Below, in pieces: positions 29,735-38,571 of a stretch of 64,000 nucleotides of DNA. Both the position numbers and the translations under genes were made by a program. Positions within the stretch are counted from its first letter, which is position 1. Every line of letters begins with the position of its first letter. Origin of the DNA: RAM1 sp050247515 (GTDB lineage: Bacteria; Pseudomonadota; Gammaproteobacteria; Burkholderiales; Burkholderiaceae_C); NCBI GenBank assembly GCA_050247515.1, contig JBFWUB010000004.1:1-64000 (forward strand). Reading direction: 5' to 3'. The notes beneath the pieces are model-generated. The model saw only the letters and a program-made list of their open reading frames with translations. It was not told where the DNA came from and searched no databases.

Positions 29735-30841
29735 GCTGTCGGGGTTGTCGGGGTCGCTGGCGGGCGGTGCGGCGGCTTCCAGTCGGGTGGTGGTGAAGAT
29801 GTCCCAGGCGGCGATGAACATGGCCGCAATCACCGGCCCGACGACAAAACCGTTGATGCCGAAAATGCCCATGCCGCCCACCGTGGACAGCAGCACCAGG
29901 TAGTCGGGCATCTTGGTGTCCTTGCCGACCAGGAAGGGGCGCAGCAGGTTGTCCACCAGGCCAATGGCCAGCACGCCCCAGGCGATCAGGCCCGCGGCCT
30001 GTGCCCAGGCGCCGGTGGCCAGGAAATAGATGGCTACCGGCCCCCAGACCAGCGCCGCGCCCACGGCCGGCAGCAGCGACAGAAAGGCCATGACCGTGCC
30101 CCACAACAGCGCCCCCGGGATGCCCAGCACGGCAAACGCAATGCCGCCCAGGGCGCCCTGGATCATGGCCACCAGGATGTTGCCCTTGACCGTGGCGCGC
30201 ACCACCGTCACGAACTTGCCGAACAGGCGGCGCCGGTGCACCGGGTTCAGCGGCACGGCGGCACCCACCTGCGCGGCCAGCGCGGGGCCGTCGCGCAGCA
30301 GGAAGAACAGCAGGTAGAGCATGATGAAAAAGCTCACCACGAACTCCAGCGTGTTCTGGCCGATGGAGAACACCTGCGTGGTGAGCGCCTGGCCGCTTTG
30401 GGCCAGCGCGGTGGCCAGCTTTTGCTGCAGCGCGCCCAGGTTGCCCAGGCCGAAGCGGTCCAGCAGCTGGTGCAGCCAGACCGGCAAGGCGTCCACCATG
30501 CGCTGGAAGTACAGCGCCACGTTGAGCTCGCCCGAGCGGATACGCTCGTACAGGCCGGACGCTTCCTGCGCCAGCGACGCCGTGATGAACGCCATGGGGA
30601 TGATCACGATCAGCACGATGACGGCCAGCGTGATCAGGGCTGCGAGGTTGGGCCGCTGGTGCCAGCGCCTGTGCAGGCGCCGCTGCAGCGGCATGAACAC
30701 GATGGCGATGAAAAGCGCCCACAGCACCGCGCCGCTGAACGGCCAGATGATCAGGCCGAAGGCCAGCGTGACGGCGGCCAGCAGCCAGATGAAGGCGCGC
30801 GATTCGATGGCGGGGGTCTGAAGCGGGTTGGGCTCTTGCAT
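29726..30841 (-). CDS. AI-2E family transporter (TqsA/YhhT-like)
   Basis: A 371-residue membrane protein with about eight hydrophobic segments, including the paired N-terminal spans FIWLLAAVTLAFGLIIWPF and AVLWALFIAIVFM, and the conserved pore-region LPAVGAALVWGPVA and GVLAIGLVDNLLRPFLVGK. The family includes the autoinducer-2 exporter TqsA, though members move various solutes or Na+. It overlaps the sensor kinase tail-to-tail by 9 bp and lies 13 bp downstream of serB on the same strand. Confidence 0.9.
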   Translation of the reverse strand: MQEPNPLQTPAIESRAFIWLLAAVTLAFGLIIWPFSGAVLWALFIAIVFMPLQRRLHRRWHQRPNLAALITLAVIVLIVIIPMAFITASLAQEASGLYERIRSGELNVALYFQRMVDALPVWLHQLLDRFGLGNLGALQQKLATALAQSGQALTTQVFSIGQNTLEFVVSFFIMLYLLFFLLRDGPALAAQVGAAVPLNPVHRRRLFGKFVTVVRATVKGNILVAMIQGALGGIAFAVLGIPGALLWGTVMAFLSLLPAVGAALVWGPVAIYFLATGAWAQAAGLIAWGVLAIGLVDNLLRPFLVGKDTKMPDYLVLLSTVGGMGIFGINGFVVGPVIAAMFIAAWDIFTTTRLEAAAPPASDPDNPDSSG

Positions 30842-30854
30842 GGCGTTCAGGTTA

Positions 30855-31577
30855 TCACTGCATGACTTCCAGCAGGCGGTCCAGGCCGCCGCTGTTGATG
30901 GCCACCATGGCCTGTGCGCGTACGGCGGGCTTGGCGTGGTAGGCCACGGACAGGCCGGCTGCGCCCATCATGGGCAGGTCATTGGCGCCGTCGCCCATGG
31001 CGATGGCCTGCGTTGGCTCGATGCCCAGCTGCGCGCAGGTGGCAAGCAGCATGCGGCGCTTTTCGTCGCCATCACAGATGTCGCCCCATTCCTGGTCCAC
31101 CATGCGGCCGGTGAGCTGGCCGCAGTTGGGCCCGGACTCCACCTCCAGCATGTTGGAGCGGGTGAAGTCGATGGCCAGTGTGTCGCGCACGCGGTCGGTA
31201 AAGAACGTGAAGCCGCCGGACACCAGCAGCACCTTCAGGCCCGCGGCCTTGCAGGCGGCGACCAGTTCGCGCGCGCCCGGGTTGAGCTGCAACCGTTCGG
31301 TGTAGACCCGTTCCATGTCGGCCACGGTCACGCCGCGCAGCAGCGCCACGCGCCGGCGCAGGCTTTCCTTGTAGTCGGCAATTTCGCCGCGCATGGCGGC
31401 TTCCGTGATGGCGGCGACTTCTTCCTTGCGGCCCACGGCGTCGGCGATTTCGTCCACGCATTCGATGTTGATCAGCGTGGAGTCCATGTCAAAGGCGATG
31501 AGCTTGAAGTCGCTCAGCCTGAGCGGCGGCGTGAAGTTCTGGACGATCAGGCCGGGGGAGATTTCGGTAGCGGACAT
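30855..31577 (-). CDS. serB: Phosphoserine phosphatase
   Basis: A 240-residue HAD-superfamily enzyme that performs the last step of L-serine synthesis. The catalytic DxDST is at Asp30/Asp32 (IAFDMDSTLI), followed by CVDEIAD, then motif II Ser in LVSGGFTFFTDRV and the metal-binding GDGANDLPMM. It is the short form without an N-terminal ACT domain. It begins 7 bp after vapC, so it is probably transcribed through from mfd and vapBC. Confidence 0.95.
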   Translation of the reverse strand: MSATEISPGLIVQNFTPPLRLSDFKLIAFDMDSTLINIECVDEIADAVGRKEEVAAITEAAMRGEIADYKESLRRRVALLRGVTVADMERVYTERLQLNPGARELVAACKAAGLKVLLVSGGFTFFTDRVRDTLAIDFTRSNMLEVESGPNCGQLTGRMVDQEWGDICDGDEKRRMLLATCAQLGIEPTQAIAMGDGANDLPMMGAAGLSVAYHAKPAVRAQAMVAINSGGLDRLLEVMQ

Positions 31578-31583
31578 GTTGGT

Positions 31584-31994
31584 TTATTGAAGCCAGTTTT
31601 CGGTTTGCAGGCCCGGGATGCGGGCGAACTCGGTATCCCCACTGACCAGAGTGGCGCCCAGGGCCAGGGCGTGCGCGGCGATCAGGGTGTCGTTGGGGCC
31701 GATGGGCGTGCCGGCCTGTTCAAGCCGGACCCGCAGGCGTGCGTACTGCGCAGCGACGCTGTCGTCCAGCGGAAGAACCTCGATGGATTGCATCACGCCG
31801 CGGTAGGCCGTGAGCAAGCGGGCGCCCGGTTCTCGTGCCAGGCCGTATTCCAGCTCGCACTGCACCACGATGCTGGTGTACAGGGCGTCGGTGCCGCGAT
31901 GAACGCCGGCCTCCCGCGCACGTGTGGCGGCCCGGCCTTCGAGGTTACGCATCATGTCCGAGATGATGTTGGTGTCCAGCAGCAGGATGCTCAT
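31584..31994 (-). CDS. vapC: VapC-type PIN-domain toxin
   Basis: A 136-residue PIN ribonuclease. The acidic site is visible as LLLDTNIISDMM, VVQCELEYGLA, GPNDTLIAAHALALG and VSGDTEFARIPGL. VapC toxins cleave tRNA or rRNA. It starts 4 bp inside the vapB stop, so translation is coupled and antitoxin is made first. The downstream gene serB begins 6 bp later. Confidence 0.92.
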   Translation of the reverse strand: MSILLLDTNIISDMMRNLEGRAATRAREAGVHRGTDALYTSIVVQCELEYGLAREPGARLLTAYRGVMQSIEVLPLDDSVAAQYARLRVRLEQAGTPIGPNDTLIAAHALALGATLVSGDTEFARIPGLQTENWLQ

Positions 31995-32305
31995 AGATCA
32001 ATGTCATCCAGCGGCAGCAAGCCATCGTCCACGTCAGGGAAGGGCTCGGTGACGGCCTCCATGCCCTTCATGGCATCCAGAGCTGCGACGAGCGCGGCGA
32101 GCGTGCCCTTTTTGGGCCTGTCAGGCACCAGTTCCAGAATGATCCGGTTTCCCTCGCGGTGCATCAGCGCCTCGTTGCCCGGCAGTTCGAATTCGCGCGG
32201 GATGCGTACAGCCTGGTTGGCGCCGTTGCGAAACAGGCGCACGTGGCGCGGCGCAGTTTGCACCAGATAGGCGGCAGAAGGTTCGGCGACTTTGTGGTCA
32301 GTCAT
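31991..32305 (-). CDS. vapB: VapB-type antitoxin (AbrB/SpoVT fold)
   Basis: A 104-residue antitoxin. Residues about 20-60 have the swapped-hairpin DNA-binding fold (VRLFRNGANQAVRIPREFEL, LMHREGNRIILELVP). The acidic C-terminus (PFPDVDDGLLPLDDIDL) is expected to wrap the toxin. It carries an N-terminal extension of about 20 residues beyond minimal VapB proteins. An AAGGAG site precedes the ATG, and a 9-bp direct repeat 37 bp upstream is a candidate operator. Confidence 0.88.
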   Translation of the reverse strand: MTDHKVAEPSAAYLVQTAPRHVRLFRNGANQAVRIPREFELPGNEALMHREGNRIILELVPDRPKKGTLAALVAALDAMKGMEAVTEPFPDVDDGLLPLDDIDL

Positions 32306-32341
32306 GGGGTGCTCCTTGGAGGCGCGTTAATTCCAAGGTTA

Positions 32342-32362
32342 GCATATGTCTCGGCATATGTC
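32342..32362 (-). promoter_or_regulatory. Candidate vapB operator: tandem GCATATGTC
   Basis: The 9-mer GCATATGTC occurs twice, 12 bp apart (32342-32350 and 32354-32362), right at the end of mfd and upstream of vapB. Each copy contains the self-complementary CATATG. This suits a site bound by VapB/VapBC. On the minus strand TATGCT in the downstream copy could serve as a -10 element. Confidence 0.4.
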
Positions 32363-35300
32363 ACTTTGCGACGACTGTGACAGGCGCGGGCTCCGCCTTG
32401 GGCTGACCCAGCGAGCGCAGCACGTCGCGCACCATCTGGGCGCGGTCTTTGGGCTCCTTCAGCTCGCGCTCGATGCGCAGTTTTTCATTGCCGGCCAGCT
32501 TGATGTGGCGGTTCTTCTGCACCAGTTCGATGATGCGCATCGGGTCCACCGGCGGATTGGCCTTGAAGGTGATGTGGATGACGCCCGGCGCCGCGTCCAC
32601 CTTGACCACGCCGTAGGGGCGGGCGATCACGCGCAGGCGGTGCACGTCAATCAGCGTTTGGGCCTGCGGCGGCAGTTTGCCGAAACGGTCCACGATTTCT
32701 TCCAGCAGCGTGTCGATCTGGTCGGTGTTTTTGGCCGTGGCGAGCTTTTTGTAGAAGCTCAGGCGCAGGTGCACGTCGCCACAGTAGTCATCAGGCAGCA
32801 GGGCGGGGGCGTGCAGGTTGATGTCCGTGGTGACCGACAGCGGGCTGAGCAGGTCGGGCTCCTTGCCTTCCTTCAGGCTGCGCACGGCCTCGGACAGCAT
32901 CTCGTTGTAAAGCTGGAAGCCGATCTCCATCATGTTGCCGCTCTGGTTCTCGCCGAGCACCTCGCCGGCGCCGCGGATTTCCAGGTCGTGCATGGCCAGG
33001 TAGAAGCCGCTGCCCAGCTCTTCCATCTGCTGGATCGCGTCCAGCCGCTGGGCGGCCTGCTTGGTCAGACTCTCGGTGTCCGGGACCATCAGGTAGGCAT
33101 ACGCCTGGTGGTGACTGCGGCCCACGCGCCCGCGCAACTGGTGCAGCTGGGCCAGGCCGAATTTGTCGGCGCGGCTGATGACGATGGTGTTGGCGGTGGG
33201 CACGTCAATGCCGGTCTCGATGATGGTGGAACACAGCAGCAGGTTGTAGCGCTGGGCCACGAAATCGCGCATCACCCGTTCCAGCTCGCGTTCAGGCATC
33301 TGGCCGTGGGCCACCGCAATGCGCGCCTCGGGCAGTATTTCTTCCAGCTTGGCGCGGCGGTTCTCGATGGTCTCCACCTCGTTGTGCAGGAAGTACACCT
33401 GTCCGCCGCGCTTCAATTCGCGCAGCACGGCTTCGCGGATCACGCCGTTGCCCTCGTTGCGCACAAAGGTCTTGATGGCCAGGCGCCGCTGCGGCGCGGT
33501 GGCAATCACGCTCAGGTCGCGCAGGCCCTCCAGCGCCATGCCCAGCGTGCGCGGAATGGGGGTGGCCGTGAGCGTGAGCACGTCCACCTCGGCGCGCAGG
33601 GCCTTCATGGCTTCCTTGTGGCGCACGCCAAAGCGGTGCTCTTCGTCGATGATCAGCAGGCCCAGGTTCTTGAACCTGGTGGATTCGGAAAGCAGCTTGT
33701 GCGTGCCCACCACGATGTCCACGCTGCCGTCTGCAATGCCCTTGATGGACGCGGTGATCTCCTTGCCCGATCGGAAGCGCGACACCTCGGCCACCTTGAC
33801 CGGCCACTTGGAAAATCGGTCCACCAGCGTCTGGTAGTGCTGCTCGGCCAGCAGCGTGGTGGGCGCCAGGAAAGCCACCTGCTTGCCGCCCGTGACGGCG
33901 ATGAACGCCGCGCGCAGGGCCACCTCGGTCTTGCCAAAGCCCACGTCGCCGCACACCAGACGGTCCATGGGCTGGGGGCTGATCATGTCCTGGATCACGG
34001 CGTGGATCGCCGCGCGCTGGTCGGCCGTTTCCTCAAATCCGAAGTCGGTGGCAAAGGTCTCGTAGTCGTGCGGGCTGTAGCGGAATGCATGGCCCTCACG
34101 GGCAGCCCGGCGGGCGTAGATGTTCAGCAGTTCGGCCGCACTGTCGCGCACCTGCTCGGCGGCCTTGCGTTTGGCCTTGTCCCACTGGCCGCTGCCCAGC
34201 CGGTGCAGCGGTGCCTCGTCGGCGCTGACGCCGGTGTAGCGGCTGATCAGGTGCAGCTGGCTGACCGGCACATAGAGCGTGGCCTTGTCGGCGTACTCCA
34301 GGTGCAGGAACTCGGAGCTTCCCTGGCCCAGGTCCATGTTGACCAGGCCCTTGTAGCGGCCGATGCCGTGCGCGTTGTGCACCACCGGGTCGCCCACATT
34401 CAGCTCGCTCAGGTCCTTGATCAGCGCCTCGACGTCGCTGACCTGCTCCTGCTTCTTGCGCCGGCGCGTGGTGGGGCCGGCGGCAAACAGCTCGGTCTCG
34501 GTCACGAAATCGATGCCGGGCTCCATCCAGCTGAAGCCGGTGGTCAATGCCGCCGTGGCAATTCCCAATTTTTCGTCGCTGGCCTGGAACTCCTGCAGTG
34601 AATCAAACGCAGGCGGCGACAGCTGGCTGGCGCGCACAAAGTCCAGCAGGCTTTCGCGCCGGCCATCGCTTTCGGCCAGCAGCAGCAACCGGTGCTGCGT
34701 GTTGCGCAGGTGGGCCTTCAGGCGGGCCAGCGGGTCGTCTGCGCCGCGCACCACCGACAGCTCGCCCAGCTTCTGGAAATGCGCGTTGTCGGCCACATCC
34801 TCAATCGCGGGGCGCAAGGCCAGCTGGGCGTGCCCGTTGGCACGGGCGTAGAACTGCTCCGTGGCCAGAAACAGCGATTCGGGCGGCAGCACCGGCCGTT
34901 CCGGGTCGCCGTGCACCAGGCGGTAGCGGTCCCTGGTGTCCTGCCAGAAGCGCTGGAAGGCCGGCTCCAGGTCGCCATGCAGCACCACGGTGGCGTCGGC
35001 GCCCAGATAGTCAAACACCGTGGCCGTGTCGTCAAAGAACAGCGGCAGGTAGTACTCGATGCCGGCGGTGGCCACGCCGTTGCCCATGTCCTTGTAGATG
35101 CGGCTGCGCGTGGGGTCGCCGTCCAGCAGCTCACGCCAGCGGCTGCGGAATTTGGCGCGCGCCGCGTCGTCCATCGGGAACTCGCGGCCCGGCAGCAGGC
35201 GGACCTCGGGCACCGGGTACAGGCTGCGCTGGCTGTCGGGGTCAAAGGTGCGGATGCTGTCGATCTCGTCGTCAAACAGGTCCACCCGGTAGGGCACGGG

Positions 35301-35837
35301 CGAGCCCATGGGGAACAGGTCGATCAGGCCGCCGCGCACCGCGTATTCGCCGGGGCTGACCACCTGCGTCACGTGGCTGTAGCCCGCCAGGGTGAGCTGG
35401 CCCTTGAGCTTTGCCTCGTCCAGCTTCTGCTTGACTTTGAAGTGGAACGTGTAGCCCGCCAGGAACGACGGCGGCGCGACGCGGTACAGCGCCGTGGTGG
35501 CGGGCACCAGCACCACGTCTGCGCCGGTGTCCCTGTCTTTCTGGCTGATGCGCCACAGCGTTGCCAGGCGCTCGCTGATCAGGTCCTGGTGCGGCGAGAA
35601 GCTGTCGTAGGGCAGGGTTTCCCAATCCGGGAACAACGCGGTGCGCAGGTCAGGCGCAAAAAAGGCCAGTTCCTCCAACAGCCGCTGGGCATCCGCCGCG
35701 TCCGACGTGATGATGGCCACCGGCTTGCCGGCGGCCTTCTCCCGCATGGCCAGCCGGGCCAGCAACAAGGCGTCGGCCGAACCGGCGGGGCGGGGCAGGG
35801 TGAAGCGCCTGCCGGGAACGAGTTTGGGTAAGTCCAT
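32361..35837 (-). CDS. mfd: Transcription-repair coupling factor
   Basis: A 1158-residue DNA translocase that removes RNA polymerase stalled at lesions and recruits UvrA. In order: UvrB-like N-terminal domains (about 1-330), the CarD-like RNA-polymerase-interacting domain (GDPVVHNAHGIGRYKGL), the RecG-like translocase with Walker A GDVGFGKTEVALRA, DEEH in IIDEEHRFG, and TATPIPRTLGMA, LRGRVGRS in the second lobe, and the C-terminal TRCF domain. I prefer the ATG at 35837 (MDLPKLVPGRRF); a GTG six codons earlier falls within a strong hairpin. It is divergent from ispD. Confidence 0.97.
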   Translation of the reverse strand: MDLPKLVPGRRFTLPRPAGSADALLLARLAMREKAAGKPVAIITSDAADAQRLLEELAFFAPDLRTALFPDWETLPYDSFSPHQDLISERLATLWRISQKDRDTGADVVLVPATTALYRVAPPSFLAGYTFHFKVKQKLDEAKLKGQLTLAGYSHVTQVVSPGEYAVRGGLIDLFPMGSPVPYRVDLFDDEIDSIRTFDPDSQRSLYPVPEVRLLPGREFPMDDAARAKFRSRWRELLDGDPTRSRIYKDMGNGVATAGIEYYLPLFFDDTATVFDYLGADATVVLHGDLEPAFQRFWQDTRDRYRLVHGDPERPVLPPESLFLATEQFYARANGHAQLALRPAIEDVADNAHFQKLGELSVVRGADDPLARLKAHLRNTQHRLLLLAESDGRRESLLDFVRASQLSPPAFDSLQEFQASDEKLGIATAALTTGFSWMEPGIDFVTETELFAAGPTTRRRKKQEQVSDVEALIKDLSELNVGDPVVHNAHGIGRYKGLVNMDLGQGSSEFLHLEYADKATLYVPVSQLHLISRYTGVSADEAPLHRLGSGQWDKAKRKAAEQVRDSAAELLNIYARRAAREGHAFRYSPHDYETFATDFGFEETADQRAAIHAVIQDMISPQPMDRLVCGDVGFGKTEVALRAAFIAVTGGKQVAFLAPTTLLAEQHYQTLVDRFSKWPVKVAEVSRFRSGKEITASIKGIADGSVDIVVGTHKLLSESTRFKNLGLLIIDEEHRFGVRHKEAMKALRAEVDVLTLTATPIPRTLGMALEGLRDLSVIATAPQRRLAIKTFVRNEGNGVIREAVLRELKRGGQVYFLHNEVETIENRRAKLEEILPEARIAVAHGQMPERELERVMRDFVAQRYNLLLCSTIIETGIDVPTANTIVISRADKFGLAQLHQLRGRVGRSHHQAYAYLMVPDTESLTKQAAQRLDAIQQMEELGSGFYLAMHDLEIRGAGEVLGENQSGNMMEIGFQLYNEMLSEAVRSLKEGKEPDLLSPLSVTTDINLHAPALLPDDYCGDVHLRLSFYKKLATAKNTDQIDTLLEEIVDRFGKLPPQAQTLIDVHRLRVIARPYGVVKVDAAPGVIHITFKANPPVDPMRIIELVQKNRHIKLAGNEKLRIERELKEPKDRAQMVRDVLRSLGQPKAEPAPVTVVAK

Positions 35838-35851
35838 GGAAAGAATGGCAA

Positions 35852-35881
35852 ACACCCCTCGGCTGAAAAGGCGAGGGGTGT
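35852..35881. repeat. 10-bp hairpin between mfd and ispD
   Basis: ACACCCCTCG / CGAGGGGTGT is a perfect 10-bp stem with a 10-base loop (GCTGAAAAGG). It sits 15 bp upstream of the mfd start and 33 bp upstream of ispD. In the mfd transcript it would form just before the start codon and is followed by a short T-rich run. It could influence mfd translation or block read-through between the divergent genes. Confidence 0.5.
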
Positions 35882-35913
35882 GCAGGCCCCGATTCTAGAA
35901 TGCAGGACTGCCC

Positions 35914-36618
35914 ATGACTGTCAGCGCACCGCATTCCCCCCCCGCCCGCTTTTTTGCCCTGGTGCCCTGCGCCGGCTCGGGCAGCCGCGCGGGCACCGCC
36001 ATCCCCAAGCAATACCAGCCGGTGGCCGGGTTGCCCATGGCGCGGCACACCCTGGCGGCGTTTGCCGCCGTACCCCGCATCGCACGCTGTCTGGTGGTGG
36101 TGGCGCCGGGTGATGATTTCCTGCAGCCGCTTGAACCACCCTTTGCCGTGGCCGGCTGCGGCGGCGCCACGCGCGCGGCCAGCGTGCGCAACGGCCTGCA
36201 GGCCCTGCTGGCGCTGGGCGCCGCGCCTCACGACTGGGTGCTGGTGCATGACGCCGCGCGATGCCTGGTCACCCCCGCGCTCATCAACGCGCTGATCGAC
36301 GCCTGTGCGCAGGACGCCGTGGGCGGGCTGCTGGCCCACCGGCTGGCCGACACGCTCAAGAGCGAAGTGGATGGCCGTGTCGGCGCCACGGTGGACCGCG
36401 GCGGCAAGTGGCTGGCGCAGACGCCCCAGATGTTTCGCATCGGCATGCTGCAAGACGCGCTGGCGCAGTCGGGTGACGCCGTCACGGATGAATCCGGTGC
36501 CATGGAGGCGTTGGGCCACCGGCCGTTGCTGGTGGCCGGCAGCGCGCAGAATTTCAAGGTGACCTATCCCGAAGATTTCGCACTGGCCGAGGCCGTGCTC
36601 AGGAGCGCAAACCGATGA
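35914..36618 (+). CDS. ispD: 2-C-methyl-D-erythritol 4-phosphate cytidylyltransferase
   Basis: A 234-residue enzyme of the MEP isoprenoid pathway, transferring CMP to methylerythritol phosphate. Nucleotide-binding PCAGSGSRAGTAIPKQYQPV is at residues about 18-37, ASVRNGL in the middle, VLVHDAARCLV, and the C-terminal TDESGAMEALG and VTYPEDFALAE. Its stop overlaps the ispF start by 4 bp. The loop between FLQP and GGATRAASV is slightly shortened but key residues are kept. Confidence 0.95.
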   Translation: MTVSAPHSPPARFFALVPCAGSGSRAGTAIPKQYQPVAGLPMARHTLAAFAAVPRIARCLVVVAPGDDFLQPLEPPFAVAGCGGATRAASVRNGLQALLALGAAPHDWVLVHDAARCLVTPALINALIDACAQDAVGGLLAHRLADTLKSEVDGRVGATVDRGGKWLAQTPQMFRIGMLQDALAQSGDAVTDESGAMEALGHRPLLVAGSAQNFKVTYPEDFALAEAVLRSANR

Positions 36619-37091
36619 ACATCCGTGTGGGCGAAGGCTGGGACGTGCACGCGCTGGTGCCGGGGCGCAAGCTGGTCATAGGCGGCGTGCACATTCCGCA
36701 TGAACAGGGCCTGCTGGGCCATTCCGACGCCGACGTGCTGCTGCACGCCATCACCGACGCGCTGCTGGGCGCGGCGGGGCTGGGCGACATTGGCACGCAC
36801 TTTCCGGACACGGACGAACGTTTCAGCGGGGCGGACTCGGCCGTGCTGCTGGCCGAAGCCGCGCGGCGCGTGCGTGACGCCGGCTGGCAGGTGGGCAATG
36901 TGGACAGCACCGTCATCGCGCAGGCGCCGCGCCTTGCGCCGCACCGGGCGGCCATGCGCGCATCGGTCGCGTCAGCGCTGGGCATTGCCGCGGAGCAGGT
37001 GAACGTGAAGGCCAAGACCGCGGAAAAGCTGGGCCCGGTGGGTCAGGGCCTGAGCATTGAGGCGCGGGCGGTGGTGCTGCTCACGCGCTGA
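36615..37091 (+). CDS. ispF: 2-C-methyl-D-erythritol 2,4-cyclodiphosphate synthase
   Basis: A 158-residue trimeric enzyme forming the cyclodiphosphate in the MEP pathway. Metal ligands are in VGEGWDVHALVPGRKL (Asp and His) and HSDADVLLHAITDALLGAA; DIGTHFPDTD and VDSTVIAQAPRLAPH are also present. The Trp-Asp-Val-His form is the usual betaproteobacterial variant of GxDVH. It is translationally coupled to ispD. With dxr and uppS further right, the window carries three MEP-pathway genes plus a prenyl transferase. Confidence 0.96.
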   Translation: MNIRVGEGWDVHALVPGRKLVIGGVHIPHEQGLLGHSDADVLLHAITDALLGAAGLGDIGTHFPDTDERFSGADSAVLLAEAARRVRDAGWQVGNVDSTVIAQAPRLAPHRAAMRASVASALGIAAEQVNVKAKTAEKLGPVGQGLSIEARAVVLLTR

Positions 37092-37099
37092 CGCGGCGG

Positions 37100-38509
37100 T
37101 TATTCGGGCTTGGGCTTTTGCAGCTTGATATGGGCTGCCAAGCCACCCGAGGTGGTGTTGGCCAGCGCAAAAATCCCGCCCATGCGCTGCACGGTCTTGT
37201 CCACGATGGCCAGGCCCAGGCCGGCGCCGGTGGCCGCTGTACGGGCCGCGTCACCCCGGAAGAACGGCTTGACCAGGTTGGGCAATGTCTCGGCCGACAC
37301 GCCCATGCCGTGGTCGCGCACCTTCAGCAGCACCCATTCACCGCGCGCCTTGGCCGCGATGTCCACCACGGCAATACCGGTTTCGGGCGTCTTGCCATAA
37401 CGGCGGGCGTTTTCCAGCAGGTTGGACAGCACGCGAGCCAGTTCCACCTCGTCCGCCAGCACGTACAGGCCCTTGGCCACGTCCAGGTTGATGCGCATGT
37501 CGCCCTGGTCCTGCACGGCATACAGGCAGGCCTCGATCACGTCGTTGAGCAGCACCGGCTTGAGCTCGGCATGATCGGGACGTGCGTAGTCGAGGAACTT
37601 GTCGATGATGGCGTCGAGCTGGTCGATGTCAGCGGCCATGTGGTCACGCGCGTCCTGGTCGGTGACGCTCATTTCGGTTTCCAGCCGCAGGCGGGCCAGC
37701 GGCGTGCGCAGGTCATGCGAAATGCCGGCCAGCATGACGGCGCGGTCCTGCTCGATCTTGGCAAGCTGCTGCGCCATGCGGTTGAAGCCGATGTTCACCT
37801 CGCGGATCTCGCTGGTCACGGCCTTTTCGTCCAGCCGGCTCGCGTCAAAGTCGCCGTCGCGCACGCGGCTGGCGGCAAACGACAGTTGCTTGAGCGGCCG
37901 GTTGATCAGCCGCGCGATCACGGCCGAGCCGGCCAGCGACAGCGCGGCGGCGATCACAAGCCAGATCAGCCAGGTCTTGCCGCCCACCGGGGTGAAGCGG
38001 TTGCGGTCCATGAGCAGCCAGTAGGCGTCCGCGTCGATCTTGAAGCCGATCCACAGGCCGGGCTCGTTATTGACGATGCTGGCCACCACCGTGCCCTTGC
38101 CCAGACGCGTTGCCAGCTCGTCCACCACACGTTCGTCCAGGGTTTCGGCGTCGAACAGCTCGAACTTGTCGCCTGGTTCCCGCGGCAGGATGCGAACGCC
38201 CTCCTGGTCGGCCAGCGTCTTGATGAGCGAAACCCGTGCAATGGCGTCGGAATGGATGAGCGCGGCCCGGCTCAGGTTGACCAGCGAGGCAATCTGTTGC
38301 GCCGTTTGCACCGCACGGGGTTCGAACTCCAGCGCGCGAAAGGTCTGCAGCCAGGCCACGATACTGCCGATCAGCAGCAGGGCCAGCAGGAAAAAGGTTC
38401 GCCAGAAAAGGCTCAGGCCCACACGCGGCCGCATCTCCAGCGGCGCGGGTGCGGTTTCAAGCGGGGCGGGCCCCGTGGCGTCGATGCTGGTCGTGACTGC
38501 TCGGATCAA
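37100..38509 (-). CDS. envZ: EnvZ-like osmosensor histidine kinase
   Basis: A 469-residue sensor with transmembrane helices at about 33-54 and 180-200, a periplasmic loop of about 125 residues, a HAMP domain (RLINRPLKQLSFAASRVRDG), phosphoacceptor His265 in GISHDLRTPLARLRLE, and an ATPase with LENARRYG, VRDHGMGVS and GAGLGLAIVDK. This matches EnvZ, partner of OmpR in outer-membrane and osmotic control. It begins at a TTG with only a weak ribosome-binding site; an ATG at codon 26 (MRPRVGLSLF) is a possible alternative that would still keep both helices. It lies 62 bp after ompR. Confidence 0.88.
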   Translation of the reverse strand: MIRAVTTSIDATGPAPLETAPAPLEMRPRVGLSLFWRTFFLLALLLIGSIVAWLQTFRALEFEPRAVQTAQQIASLVNLSRAALIHSDAIARVSLIKTLADQEGVRILPREPGDKFELFDAETLDERVVDELATRLGKGTVVASIVNNEPGLWIGFKIDADAYWLLMDRNRFTPVGGKTWLIWLVIAAALSLAGSAVIARLINRPLKQLSFAASRVRDGDFDASRLDEKAVTSEIREVNIGFNRMAQQLAKIEQDRAVMLAGISHDLRTPLARLRLETEMSVTDQDARDHMAADIDQLDAIIDKFLDYARPDHAELKPVLLNDVIEACLYAVQDQGDMRINLDVAKGLYVLADEVELARVLSNLLENARRYGKTPETGIAVVDIAAKARGEWVLLKVRDHGMGVSAETLPNLVKPFFRGDAARTAATGAGLGLAIVDKTVQRMGGIFALANTTSGGLAAHIKLQKPKPE

Positions 38510-38571
38510 GTGTCTTTACCCCGGCTGTGATTGTGCGTTGCGTGCCAGGGCAAGGCAATGGCGGTTGACGA

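Noticed and set aside
32346..34601. 751-codon open frame on the plus strand
   Set aside because: It is opposite mfd; the product is His/Gln/Val-rich and shows no homology pattern.
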